DNA of 64,000 nucleotides, from contig CM075940.1 of NCBI GenBank assembly GCA_038030265.1, forward strand, positions 1,240,001 through 1,304,000. The letters are read 5' to 3'. Position numbers and translations under genes: made by a program. Under the pieces are notes generated by a model. That model did no database searches and was not told the origin of the DNA. It worked only from the letters and a program-made list of their open reading frames with translations. Shown one piece after another: positions 19,617 to 30,716 of the stretch. Positions within the stretch are counted from its first letter, which is position 1; each line of letters begins with the position of its first letter. Source of the stretch: Corythucha ciliata (taxonomy: Eukaryota > Arthropoda > Insecta > Hemiptera > Tingidae).

Positions 19617-19945
19617 TGGTCGTAAAAATTATGCCCAGGAAAACGCATAATGTCCTACCTGGTACAATCGGATGTTCACTCGGGTCGGATTCGACGGCGT
19701 CTGATGTACTCTCGCCACTACTGGGGTCAACGGTGACAGGCGGTCCTCTCCGTCTAGGAAGCCACTCTGGAATTCCAACTTGAAGGAGGTTGGCTGTTTG
19801 ATTCCACGGTTCTCGTAGATCTGAAGGACGTTGTCGTCGACGCGGTGGTGTGAGGTCGGCGTTGTCATCTAGCAAAGCTTGATCCGCATTTCTCCTTCGA
19901 CTCATAATGAAAAACTCGCCAACCTTCCCTCCTTATATATAACCC
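19617..19945 (-). pseudogene. Densovirus-like first exon, element C, copy 1
   Basis: On the minus strand TATATATAAGG (about 19933–19942) is followed by TCATT and directly by ATG at 19905. The frame begins MSRRRNADQALLDDNAD and reaches a donor (CCAG before GTAGGAC) near 19653 in phase 1, the phase of the NS1 frame in elements A and B. A second ATG at 19868 opens an overlapping phase-0 frame, as expected for NS2. The protein itself has no diagnostic domain, so the viral assignment rests on promoter, exon length, overlapping frames and neighbourhood. Confidence 0.45.
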
Positions 19946-20087
19946 ACTTCTCAAGGCTACCACCAAACCAACTTCTCCTTAATAACATAACAATACAAAC
20001 AACCCACTCCCAACAAAAAATATAGATAATGACCGAATGTGTACGCACAGGACTCGCAATGCAAAGCCTAATGCCCAGTGCAATACC

Positions 20088-20420
20088 TGGTCCTAAAAAA
20101 TTATGCCCAGGAAAACGCGTAATGTCCTACCTGGTACAATCGGATGTTCACTCGGTTCGGATTTGACGGCGTCTGATGTACTCTCGCCACTACTGGGGTC
20201 AACGGTGACAGGCGGTCCTCTCCGTCTAGCAAGCCACTCTGGAATTCCAACTTGAAGGAGGTTGGCTGTTTGATTCCACGGTTCTCGTAGATCTGAAGGA
20301 CGTTGTCGTCTACGCGGTGGTGGGAGGTCGGCGTTGTCATCTAGCAAAGCTTGATCCGCATTTCTCCTTCGACTCATAATGAAAAACTCGCCAACCTTAC
20401 CTCCTTATATTATATAACCC
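20088..20420 (-). pseudogene. Densovirus-like first exon, element C, copy 2
   Basis: A tandem repeat of the preceding unit with a period of 472 bases (ATG at 20377). It differs by a few substitutions and by TATATAATATAAGG in place of TATATATAAGG. The same two overlapping frames and the same donor are kept. Confidence 0.5.
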
Positions 20421-20599
20421 ACTTCTCAAGGCTACCTCCAAACCAACTTCTCCTTAATAACATAACAATACAAACAACCCACTCCCAAAAAATATAGATA
20501 ATGACCGAATGTGTACGCACAGGACTCGCAATGCAAAGGTCCCCGGTTCGTACGCATCCGTTCGTTACCGGTATTTTTTTTTACTTCGTATCAACTTAT

Positions 20600-21324
20600 C
20601 TCGTCGACGTCTAGTAGAAACTGGGTCGTTACTCCCGGCTCGTGGAGTTGCTGGGCGCCCACGCGTAAACGCAGATGTCGAAGAAGAAGTTCTTCAGGCC
20701 ATTGAGGAGGATTGAGGTACCAGTACCAGGCGACTTGGGACCAGGTTTGCAATGTCTCACAGAGTTGTTCATAATATTGTTCGTCGCCATGATTTGTATC
20801 CTTATCATCTGACGCCGGTACAAGAATTACTTCCGGGTGACTTCAACTCAAGGTTGGTTTTCTGTCGGTGGTACCTTTCACGTGTGCGAGAAGATCCGGA
20901 TTTTCCCCGGGATATCTTATGGACTGATGAGGCCACATTTACTCGTTCTGGTATTTTCAATACCAGGAATTCTCATATCTGGTCGGAGGCCAATCCACAT
21001 GCCACCGTTGCCCAACATTTTCAATACCAATTTAAGATAAACGTATGGATGGCCCTATCAGGACGGCAAATTGTAGGGCCCTTTTATATTCCTCCGCGGT
21101 TCAACAGCCATGAATTTTTAAGACTTCTCGAGAATGACCAACAAGACTTCTTGGATGAAACACCTCTTGAAAAGCGAAGAACCATGTGTATACAAATGGA
21201 CGGCTGCCCTGCTCACAACAGTCGGATAGTGAGAGATTTCATCGATGATACATTCAACCATCATTCCTTCACTCGATTGCTGTCTGCAATAGAACATGTT
21301 TTAACGAGCTATCAATGCTCTTAA
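20600..21324 (+). pseudogene. Tc1/mariner (IS630) transposase, broken
   Basis: An N-terminal helix-turn-helix part (RRRLVETGSLLPARGVAGRP, then EEEVLQAIEED) is separated by one TGA codon near 20713 from the rest (MSHRVVHNIVRRHDLYPYHL onward). The catalytic region shows the first acid in ILWTDEATF and the second in QMDGCPAHNS. The third acid block is missing because the frame ends at 21324 in unrelated sequence. Cut-and-paste transposases of this type insert at TA. It is inactive, being truncated and carrying a stop. The sequence changes directly into the Transib-like remnant. Confidence 0.7.
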
Positions 21325-21415
21325 ATGAGGTTGTGACGGGAGTTCGGGGCACTCAGCGTACAAGCAAAGGTTTCAACGCGAACCCGAGGACTCGTTAAAC
21401 CAGACATCAGAAGAG

Positions 21416-22650
21416 ATGGGAGTTAAAGACGAAATATCCGATTATGGTGAAACTGCAGAGGTTGAATCTCAACGGATTATCGATACCAGTCTGTATGTAG
21501 TTTTCATCGTCCCTCTTCAGCTCCGTTCTCGTGACGGCAAATCTCTGACATGGCATAGTGATAGATCATCTTCTCCTCGATTTTGCCGCCCCGTGAAAAT
21601 AAGTTCGAAAAGGAAAGCTATGTTCTCATCAAGAGAGAGATCTCAGCAGTGGAGAGTCAGGTCAAGTCCCTTTTCCCTACTGAAGTGATTTTGGGGAACA
21701 ACCAGAAGGTTTCAGTAGATCACGATCTAAAAATGACGATGATAGATGGAAAAACCTTCAGCGCCTGCACTAACACTTCTGTTCAAACTTGTGGTATTTG
21801 TGGTGCTACTCCAAAAATGATGAAAAATCTCGACTTGGTGTACAATCTGCGTCGCAAAACTGAAGCGTTTGAATTCGGTATTTCATCGCTCCACGCCTAC
21901 ATTAGGTTCCTCAAGTTAGTCCTTAATAATTCCTATAGATTGACAATTAAAATTTGGCGGGTTCCAAGAGGCAACAAAGCTTTCGCCGAACGAAAACGAT
22001 TCATCATGCGTGAACTCAAAGAAAAAACTGGTCTTCTTGTGGACGTCGTAAAGCAAGGTTACGGGACGACCAACGATGGAAACACAGCTGCTCGATTCTT
22101 TGAAGAATTCTCGACAGTAGCGTCTATCACGGGAGTTGATGAAAATCTACTGAGAAGATTCTGCGTCATTCTTCAGTGCCTATCGAGTGGATACACCATT
22201 GACGTTGAGACATTTTCATCATATACGAAGGAAACTGCTCAGCTTCTTGACACGTTATACCCCTGGTATCCAATGCCCTCGTCTGTCCACAAGGTTTTGG
22301 TGCATTCTTCAGCAATAATCGAATCGTTCACGCTGCTAATAGGGATGATGTCAGAAGAAGCGTTGGAATCCCGAAACAAAGATATAAGGAACTTCCGGGA
22401 ACACCGCACGCGGAAAATATCTCGAATGAGCACTGCGGAGGACTTATTTCATTCGTTCGTGTATTCTTCAGATCCAAAAATTTTAATGATACCCACTGAA
22501 GGAGGTGGTGCCCTACAGCGCAAGATAAGAAAAAATGAGTACCTGGAGGAATTCCTTGATTTGTTGAAGGAACCAGATGTTCCATGTGAAGATGATGTAA
22601 TGAAGAAGGAGAAGATTACTAATTGTAAGTTCAAAGTCCATCCAGAGTAA
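21416..22650 (+). pseudogene. Transib/RAG1-like transposase remnant
   Basis: The first part (PLQLRSRDGKSLTWHS, then SPRFCRPVK) lies in one frame and the rest in another, with a shift near 21596. The second part has a CGIC zinc-binding-type motif, GYGTTNDGNTARFF-like residues and a C-terminal block SEEALESRNKDIRNFREH followed by RK. That block aligns in pattern with the last catalytic glutamate region of RAG1/Transib (E, then NK, R, FR, AR). Transib enzymes are the ancestors of V(D)J recombinase. The N-terminal part with the first catalytic acids is not found. No terminal repeats were identified. Confidence 0.6.
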
Positions 22651-23704
22651 TAATCAAAAATTGTTTCAAACCTTAATTTCAGATATCCAAAAGCTAGTTT
22701 TGAAAGTGTTTCAATGATTTTTTTCTACTATTTGAGTATTTTAGTTGATTTGTGTTCCTTTGTTTATAAATGTGATATCTATTTCAGGGTAATTTTCTAC
22801 CTTCAGGAGTGTCGGAATAACTTGAACCAATTATTAAGTTCCTACTACTATTTCGACAAATAATTAAGTTAGTATATTATATTTGTAAATAAATCTGTTA
22901 AGGTGAGAGAGAGTTACATATGCACGAGCAAGTCTAGTTTATAAACCTCGTAAAACTCCCCAGCAACTGAATTCAAGACGTTCAGAACGTTTTGATGAGG
23001 TTCTGATGGATTCAGACTTTTTTCCACCTTGATTGGCCAAAATCAGCACTGTGCGCCATTGACAAGGCCATCCTCAACATCTATGTTGAATGTAACCATG
23101 TATTTTACAGGGGCGTATTCTCTGGTATAGCGGGTTGACCGCCGCTATACCAACGATTTTGAAAAAAAAAAATTTTTTTCTCATGGTCGGAGAATTGTGT
23201 TTTATCCTCCAAGAAATATTTAAAATAAGAAAGGGTTTTTGAATAAAAATTGTTTTGAGCTGAAATTGCCCATAGAAACGATATTCTACTATTTCTACAC
23301 TCAACTTTGCAACATAATGTACCACCTCAAAGAAGGGCACGAGGATGCGGCAGGCAGGGAACTCTTAGATGCTGCGTGAGTGAGGGGGTTGAGCGCAGGG
23401 GAATTGCCAGTTTTTTCAGATGGACTGGAGGGTCGGAGGGCTTGATGGTGCAGCGGGCGGGGTGGCGCGTTGGTTTATGTGAAAGGATAGCGCTCGATTT
23501 CTGCGGTCAACTTTAAGTTTGCTTGCCTTCCGTTGGGCTATCCCCTTCTCAGCTTCGCTCCAAAACACGTGATCCCCGTTACCTTCCCGTTTGTGTCAGT
23601 TTCATGTTCAGTTTGTCTTCCTTTTGATTCAGCCGGCCGGTAGTTTGCAATAGGATTAATAAATATTTTTGTAGTCGTGATCGTGTCATCTTTTTTTGAC
23701 GGCA
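22651..23704. other. Stretch without a gene; possible hAT left end
   Basis: Non-coding, AT-rich to 23100. At 23108 CAGGGGCGTATTCTCTGG begins, typical of a hAT terminal repeat, followed by a hairpin GGTATAGCGG–CCGCTATACC. From there to the ATG at 23705 is a plausible 5' leader of the hAT element. The matching right end was not found. Confidence 0.4.
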
Positions 23705-25858
23705 ATGGAGTGTCCTTGTGCCACTTGTTGCCTTTCCCGTAAAAGTTTTTCCTCTCGTTCTTACGAAGAAAAATGTGCAGTTGTCTCCAACGGTCGTTTC
23801 GAATCAGAGCTTCCGACACTGATTGCATCTGTGAAAGAGCGAAACCGTGAGTACACCAGACATTTTAAAAGGGAGAATTACGATCGTTATAAATGGTTGT
23901 CTGGGTGCCGTTCCAAGGGAAAACTATTTTGTTTTCCTTGCCTCCTTTTCGCCAAAGAAAAAAATATCTGGTCATCCCCGTCCCTTGGGTTTTCAAATTT
24001 ATTAGGTCTCACCCACTCCGCCCAAAAGCACCAAAAAAGTCAGGCCCACGTTTCGGCGTCATTTGACCTCCTCCAATTCGGCAAAACGTCCAGAATAAAT
24101 CTGTTGCTGGACCAGCAAAAAGCCCACTCGATTTCATTACATAATGAAAATGTTAAAAAAAATAGGGAGGTGATGGTTCGACTCATTGACGCTATATGCT
24201 ACTTGGCCAAACAGGAATTGCCCTTAAGAAGTCACAATGAGTCGCACTGCTCCTTAAATAGAGGCAATTATCTTGAGCTGTTGGATCTCCTAAAAAAATA
24301 TGACAAGCCCCTGGAAGATCACTTGAAATCGGCAACCATTTTTAGAGGCACTTCCCCTGATATTCAAAATGATTTGATTGATGCTCTCGCCTCGGTAATT
24401 CTCGACGACATAAAGAAAGATTTTGTTAAGACTCAATTCGTCTCCATTCTTTTGGATGAAACCAGTGACATTTGCTCCCGTTCCCAGCTTTCCACCATGA
24501 TTCGATTTGTTGACGAAAGCGGGCATCCCCAGGAAACATTTTTAGGCTTTTCTGACGTTAGCGCCGACCGCTCCGCGTCCGCTTTGTTTGAGCATGTAGT
24601 GACAATTGTCGAGGGGTTTAGATTGGAGGAAAAATTAGTAGCCCAGACGTACGATGGTGCTGCAGTCATGTCGGGTCATTTGACCGGCCTTCAAGCTAGG
24701 GTTAGGGAAAAATATTCGGAAGCGCTGTTCGCTCCTTGCCACGCTCACAAATTTAATCTGGTTCTTGAGCAATCTGCTAACTGCATCCGAGAAGCACGTG
24801 TATTTTTCCAAACCCTGAACGGAATTGTTGCATTTTTCTCTCATTCCTCTTCTAGGCAAGACAGGTTACGCCATTTTGTGTCCAAAAAACTTCCTCACCT
24901 GGTGCAAACTCGTTGGAATTTCGCATCCAGATTAATTTTCATGGTGGAGGAATTCCGAGTACTCTTCATCAAGTTTTTCGATTCCATTGAGGAGGATTCA
25001 CACGACTGGAGTTCAGATGAAGTCAATAAGGCTATCGGATTCTCTTGTAGCCTAAAAAAGTTCGAAACCGTACTTCTGTTGAAAATTTTCTCCAAAATAT
25101 TTGCCCAGTCTGATGCACTGTACAATATTCTTCAGTCAACCCGATTTGACGTAGCCTTTTGTAGGAAGCACATTGATTTATTTCAATGTTTTCTTAGAGA
25201 GGTGAAGACCACTTTTTTCGAGCCTCTATGGGACGAGTTAACGACTTCTACAGAAGAAGTTGCTTCTCCAAGCGTGAGAGGGAGAAGTAGCGAGAGTGAT
25301 AGTCACTCCTTTTACCTCTCCATTTTTAACAAAATTCTCGACAATGCCGATTCGCAAATTTCTAGTCGATTTTGTAGCATTGAGGAACTTAGTTTTGTGT
25401 CCCTTCTCGACTCTTCCAAATTTGATGTATATACTCGGACTTTCCCACAAGCTTTGTTGGAAAGTTTAGTTTCCCGTTACAAGAAATTTGACTTTATACA
25501 GTTAAAAACAGAGCTCTCCGTACTTTTCACTAAAAAAGAATTGTACGGGAAAGAAGTACATGAGTTGGTTACATATTTCCACGAACTGCCCTGGGTTCTT
25601 CCGGAAGTATACCGATTGAGCATTTTAATCTTGACAATTCCTTCCACTACTGCTTCCGTTGAAAGGTCGATGTCCACCTTGAAACGAATCAAGACATATT
25701 TAAGATCCACGCAGGGACAACAGCGTCTGAACAGTTTGTCTCTAATCTCGATTGAAAAAGCTCGACTAAATAAATTAATGGGGGATTCAAAATTTTATGA
25801 TTACGTGATTTCTAAATTTACAGAAAAGAATCGCCGAATAGAACTTACTTTTAAATAA
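23705..25858 (+). CDS. hAT-superfamily transposase (ZMYM/DUF4371 type), uninterrupted
   Basis: A 717-codon open frame. Codons upstream of the ATG at 23705 are open too, but the ATG is the first methionine. The N-terminus has a TTF-type zinc finger (WLSGCRSKGKLFCFPCLLF ... HxxxQKH). The middle carries a DUF4371 region with catalytic-type LLDETSDICSRSQL and AQTYDGAAVMSG, then CHAHKFNLVLEQS. The end has the hAT dimerisation block LTIPSTTASVERSMSTLKRI with TYLRSTQGQQRLNSLSLISI. Length and domain order are those of complete hAT transposases. It could be a still-active element or a recently arrived copy. Only a candidate left terminus is seen at 23108. Confidence 0.85.
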   Translation: MECPCATCCLSRKSFSSRSYEEKCAVVSNGRFESELPTLIASVKERNREYTRHFKRENYDRYKWLSGCRSKGKLFCFPCLLFAKEKNIWSSPSLGFSNLLGLTHSAQKHQKSQAHVSASFDLLQFGKTSRINLLLDQQKAHSISLHNENVKKNREVMVRLIDAICYLAKQELPLRSHNESHCSLNRGNYLELLDLLKKYDKPLEDHLKSATIFRGTSPDIQNDLIDALASVILDDIKKDFVKTQFVSILLDETSDICSRSQLSTMIRFVDESGHPQETFLGFSDVSADRSASALFEHVVTIVEGFRLEEKLVAQTYDGAAVMSGHLTGLQARVREKYSEALFAPCHAHKFNLVLEQSANCIREARVFFQTLNGIVAFFSHSSSRQDRLRHFVSKKLPHLVQTRWNFASRLIFMVEEFRVLFIKFFDSIEEDSHDWSSDEVNKAIGFSCSLKKFETVLLLKIFSKIFAQSDALYNILQSTRFDVAFCRKHIDLFQCFLREVKTTFFEPLWDELTTSTEEVASPSVRGRSSESDSHSFYLSIFNKILDNADSQISSRFCSIEELSFVSLLDSSKFDVYTRTFPQALLESLVSRYKKFDFIQLKTELSVLFTKKELYGKEVHELVTYFHELPWVLPEVYRLSILILTIPSTTASVERSMSTLKRIKTYLRSTQGQQRLNSLSLISIEKARLNKLMGDSKFYDYVISKFTEKNRRIELTFK

Positions 25859-26739
25859 TTTACCTACCTTACGATTTTCATTTTTTTTTGTGTGTAAATA
25901 ATTTGTAAATACGTTTGTTATTGGAGATTTTCCTGAGTCTGCTTTTACTATGGTTTCTTATGGTGGTATGGTGCAATAACCTATTTGTGATTTAAGCCTG
26001 AACAACTAGTCCTTCGATCTAGTCATGTGTCATGTGCTTCCCTGTTCTGTTTATTTTCCTTTTCCCATTTTTCGTGATATTTCAAACCCCTAATTTAGCC
26101 GATTTGTAGCTAATAACTTTTTCTGCTAGTTTTTTTCTTTATTCTAGTCCTACACTCTTATACTGCTTACGATATAATATTTCATTATTTTCTAGTCACT
26201 TTTTCACACTTTCATTGTATTTTTTCATGATCCTTACCTACACAACATACTACAATTCATACTCCTTCCTTCCTTCATTCCTTCCTTCCCGGCGAGAATG
26301 GATAATTATTATGAAATCGTTATAGCATGGCAACTGCATCTTGTATACTTTTTCGCTAGAGCATTATCCACACCCCTACTCTAGTCTTTATCCATGACCA
26401 ATTAGCGGGTAGAGGAAATCGATCTAAAATTTTAGGACGATGTTACCATACTGTAACGGATAATTTTCCATTGCAAGCTCCCACCTCCTCGTGGTCTCGC
26501 TGGACGTAAGCAAATAAAAATTACATATTTTTCTAAAATCTCGGCAATGCAAATTTAGAATCAGCCAGCGTGTGGAGCGTGCATGCCGGATTTTTGAAGT
26601 TTCAAATTTTCTTAACGTTTACTTTAAAAATTTTCAACAACATTATTATTCGCTTACGACTAAGTTTGGAGCTCTCCCATCCACATTATTTCAACTTGTA
26701 CTTGATGCATTAATCATTTGTCATGATGGGGGGGGGGGT
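25859..26739. other. Stretch without a gene
   Basis: AT-rich downstream DNA with a short CTTC microsatellite near 26263–26290 and a G run at 26728. No supported gene. The hAT right terminal repeat would be expected here, but I do not see a clear complement of CAGGGGCG. Confidence 0.4.
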
Positions 26740-27300
26740 TGCGGTAAACCAACAATTGGACCCACACTACGCTACTGGTATTTTATGCCTATTTTGAAAG
26801 TGGTATCGTTTGGCATACCTTGCAAATCCGTTATTGGGCGGGACTTAATTGTTTTCAAGATGAAAGTTCTCGTGCTCTGTGGCATATTACCCAATACTGT
26901 GTCGTTTGCGACCGAATGCCATTCTTGTCCTGGATGATTCTTAAGCTTTTCCTAGTTATACCTGTCTACCCGATTATTTTCTGGATAAAGCCTGATGGCA
27001 ACATCCGGTACATCACGATGTAGAACAATACGACTTTTGAATACTTCAAGATCAGACTCCGTGACTTCGTTTGATGCTATTCTGTTGAGACAATTGATGA
27101 AAGCCATGTCACCTTTTTGCCGCATAATTTCAGTCAATTCATACAAAGAAAATTCATCCCACAATGGATTAAAAAAACGCTGACAACCGGCCGTTTGTAA
27201 CCGGCGGCGCTTTGTACACAGGGGAGTCCATAACAGGAGGCAGTTGGTTGTGGTCTCCAACTACTATCACCGATGTGCCTCCGAAGCTTTCATCATTCCC
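26740..27300 (-). pseudogene. PIF1-like helicase, C-terminal half
   Basis: The minus strand encodes helicase motifs downstream of Walker B: a GTSVIVVGDHNQLPPV stretch, FSLYELTEIMRQKGDMAF, and further on VDRYN and a DLQGMPNDTTFKIG-type tail. These match PIF1-type helicases of Helitron or host type. A frameshift near 27170–27190 and at least one stop before the tail show that it is dead. It is the continuation of the N-terminal half at 38645–39105, split off by the copia insertion with TTCCC on both sides. Confidence 0.65.
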
Positions 27301-27542
27301 TGTTGAATTAAGCAGACAAGTGAAGACAAACTATAAACGCAAAAGAACTTGATTTTATTATTATTAATCACACCAGCGGGTAGACGTTCAGATACACGAA
27401 TAAGGAAGGGGAAAGGAAAAAAATCTTAGTTCAGATGGGATTATCCGGCATGGCGCATGTCATCAGAGAGTTAGTGGTGGGGAGTTTTTATTACACATTT
27501 TTTATGTATGGAAAAGCAGAATAATTACTTGTTTTATTAACA
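27301..27542 (-). repeat. copia 3' LTR
   Basis: A 242-base terminal repeat starting (plus strand) TGTTGAATTAAGC and ending TTATTAACA. It differs from the other LTR by a few substitutions and a TAT insertion near its end, so the insertion is not brand new. Confidence 0.9.
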
Positions 27543-27729
27543 CCCTCCCTTAATTATTACGCGTTTCCTCTTATTTTCAAATAAACATTTTTAAAGACAA
27601 AAAAGAAATCTCATTTTTTTAAAAAAACGAAGCAAAAAAAAAAAACCGCAAACTTATTTACAGTCTTTCTTTCTACTAAGCATTTTCACATCACTCCAAT
27701 CGCGAGATTTGTTACACCTTTTTCACTTC

Positions 27730-30216
27730 TCACTTCACCACTATTTTCTCCATCATTTTGTTGAAGGTGTTGTTGTTGAGAGATTTCGTCAACGGATCGG
27801 CTAGCTGTTCTGTAGTAGGGCAGTAGACGAGTTCCATAAGTCCTTCTTCAATTTTTTCCCGGATGAAGTGGTAGCGCACATCTATGTGCTTGCTTCTTTT
27901 ATTAAAGATTCCATGTCGCAGTAGACTTATTGCACTTTGGTTGTCAATGTGCAGTTTGACTATTATGTTTCTTTTTGTCAATTCTTCCATGAAGGCTTTT
28001 AGGTACAGGAGTGTCTTGGAGCACTCTGCCGCAGCAATGTATTCTGCTTCAGTCGTAGATGTAGCAACTATTGCTTGTTTTCTCGAGCACCAGCTTATGG
28101 GCCCGTTTGCATAGAATATGATGAAACCAGTTGTACTTTTTCTTGTGTTGACATCGCCGGCAAAATCAGCGTCGCAGTAGGCGATTAGTGTATTCTCATT
28201 TTCCTTTTCTGTTGAGTAGCTAATTCCCGTTGATGTTGTTCCGGCAAGGTATCTTAGGATTCTTTTTAGTCTTTTTATGTCGGTTGATGAATGTTTTTCC
28301 ATGAACCGGCCACAGAAATTTACAGCATATGCTATGTCCGGTCGCGTTCTCGTTGATAAATACAGCAGACTGCCGACTGCTTCACGGTAGGGAAAATTGC
28401 CGTTTTCAGTATTTAAATTTTGTTCTACGTCGCACTGTTGTGATGGTGTAGGTGCCATTTTCGCTTCTGACATACCATATTTTTCCAGAACGGACTTTGC
28501 ATATCTTTCTTGAGACAGCTTCAAGTTGTTGTCGCTCTTTTTTAGTTCGATACCCAAGTAGGTGTCAGGATTTTCTGTTAACGACAGTTCGAACACTTTT
28601 TCCAGTTCTTCCATGATTTTGCTCATTTTTTTGTTGTCTTTACCTGCTAATAATCCGTCGTCCACATGAATTGCTAGAAACATGTCTCTGTTTTCTGTAA
28701 CGAATACACATTGCCCTGTTGTTAATTGTTTGAAATTCCTTTTACTAAGGATGTTCACGAGTTTTTAGTTCCAGCAGCCCGGGGCTTGGCGTAAACCATA
28801 CAATGCTTTGTGCAGTTTACACACTTCTTCCTTTTCTTCATAACCCTCGGGAAGCTCCATGTAAATATCCTCCCCCACTTCTCCGTACAGGAAGGCGGTT
28901 TTTACGTCGAACTTTAGGTAGAACTGTTGTTCTTCCGCATAAGCAAGCATTATTCTTAGGGTATCAGCACTTATTACAGGACTGAAAATGTCTTCGAAGT
29001 CGATTCCTTTCCTCGGCTGACAGCCTCGCACCACTAGGCGTGCTTTATGTCTGCCATCATCTTTGACTTTGAAAATCCATCGTGACGTAAGTATTTTTCC
29101 AGTTTTCACGTCTTTTCTTTGAACAAGACTCCAAGTTTTATTTTTGTCCAGTGACTTTTTTTCTTCGTCGATTGCTTTCTTCCATTTGTACGCTTCCTCA
29201 CCTGTGGTAGCTCCCTGGTAGGTAAGCATCACATAGTCATCTAGTTTTGGAGGTTTTGGTTTTATTCGTTTTCCTCTTCCAAGGGTTGTCGACGGAGCGT
29301 CTCGATCGTCGTCGGATGTTGAACCGTCTTCTAAGTGTAGAGATTCATCTGCTGAGTCATGTTCGAGGAGACTGTATTTCTTAACACCGTGAACGTCATG
29401 AGTTAATTTTTTTTCGTCGTAATTGTGTCCTTCATTACTTTCAAACATAACGTCCCTTGACACTACTATTTTATGTTTTTCTTTTCCCCACAGCCTGTAG
29501 CCGTTTGTTGCATAGCCAACAAAGATGCATTTATTTGAACGAGGCTCTAGTTTCTTTAGTTTTCCCAACTTTTTTGCATACGCTGCAGAGCCAAAAATTT
29601 TTAGGTTTGACAGATTAGGTTTTTTCCCTGTCCATTTTTCAGCAGGCGTTTCTTTAAGATCGATAGTTGGACTTCTATTCATGAGATAAGTTGCTGTGAG
29701 TAGTGCTTCTCCCCAGAAGCCTTTTTCTAGTCCTGAATCATACAGAAGAGATCTTGTTTTTTCAAGTAACGTCCTGTTGAGTATTTCGGCCCTTCCATTT
29801 AACTCTGGAGTATACGGTATTGTATAGTCCAATTTTACGCCCTTTGTTTTACACCAGTTTTTAAGTTCTGTTGACGAAAACTCTCCTCCGTTGTCACATC
29901 GAATTTTTGAGACTCTTGAGTTCCATTTTGCTTCAGCTTGCTCGACGTATTCTTGAAGAGCGTCGAATGTTTGAATTTTATGTTCAAGCAGATAGACATG
30001 TGTAAAATGAGTGAAATCATCCAGACAGGTCAGAAAATATTTTTTACCGTCCCATGTTTTTTGCTCCACAGTTCCAATGTCTGTGTGAAGAATTTCGAGA
30101 GGTCTTGTTGCTCTATTTCGATTGTTTTCAAATGATTTCCTCGTTTGTTTCGATTTTTGACATATTTCGCAGACGTTTTCTTGTTGATCTCCGTTTATTG
30201 TTAGACCGTCTGCCAT
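27730..30216 (-). pseudogene. copia pol: integrase, reverse transcriptase, RNase H
   Basis: Integrase begins after a CEICQKSK zinc half; its catalytic acids lie in LEILHTDIG, IRCDNGGEF and NGRAEILNRTL. Reverse transcriptase follows (SRWIFKVKDDG, VKTAFLYGE, then HVDDGLLAG for the usual YVDD). RNase H shows YCDADFAGD and STTEAEYIAA. One in-frame TAA (28765–28767) lies just after LYGLRQAPGCWN, splitting the reverse transcriptase. Upstream, a frameshift near 30225 separates it from the protease part. The order integrase before reverse transcriptase is diagnostic of copia rather than gypsy. Confidence 0.9.
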
Positions 30217-30716
30217 TTTTTCCAGTTTCTTAATGTTTTGGAACTCAAATGAGCGAGTTTTTTATGCCATTCCATTAGGCTGCAGTTATTATTCTTTCTT
30301 TCACTTACGAAGCTTGAAAGATTCTGTTCGTCCTCTTCAATTTTTATCTGCATGTTGAAAGCATATAGACCTGAGTCGTCCTTTTTTCCCCGAAGTACGA
30401 CTTGTCCTTCAAAAGAGATGGAGACATCATCTTGAAAGAATATTTGCCTTCCCCCTTCCGTTATGCGATTGACGCTGAGGAGGTTTGTAGTTAATTCGCC
30501 CACGTACATCACATTTTTTATGAGACATTGCTCTGTTTGCGCATCTCCCATACAGTCTGATTTCAAGGTCTCGTTCTTATTGGCTGTGCCTATCGCTTTA
30601 TCGATTTTTATTTTATTTTTCAAGAAGGATGCGTTATTGGTCATGTGAACACTCGAACCTGAGTCGAGAATCCACTTGGAGTTCAGAGTAGAATTAATAG
30701 TTTGTGTCGGCGTAAC
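30201..30716 (-). pseudogene. copia protease and gag-pre-integrase
   Basis: The open stretch starts just after the gag frame in another frame. It has the aspartic protease site WILDSGSSVHMT and ends with the WHKKLAHLSSKTLR histidine half of the pre-integrase zinc domain. Two shifts, near 30720 and near 30225, detach it from gag and pol. Confidence 0.8.
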
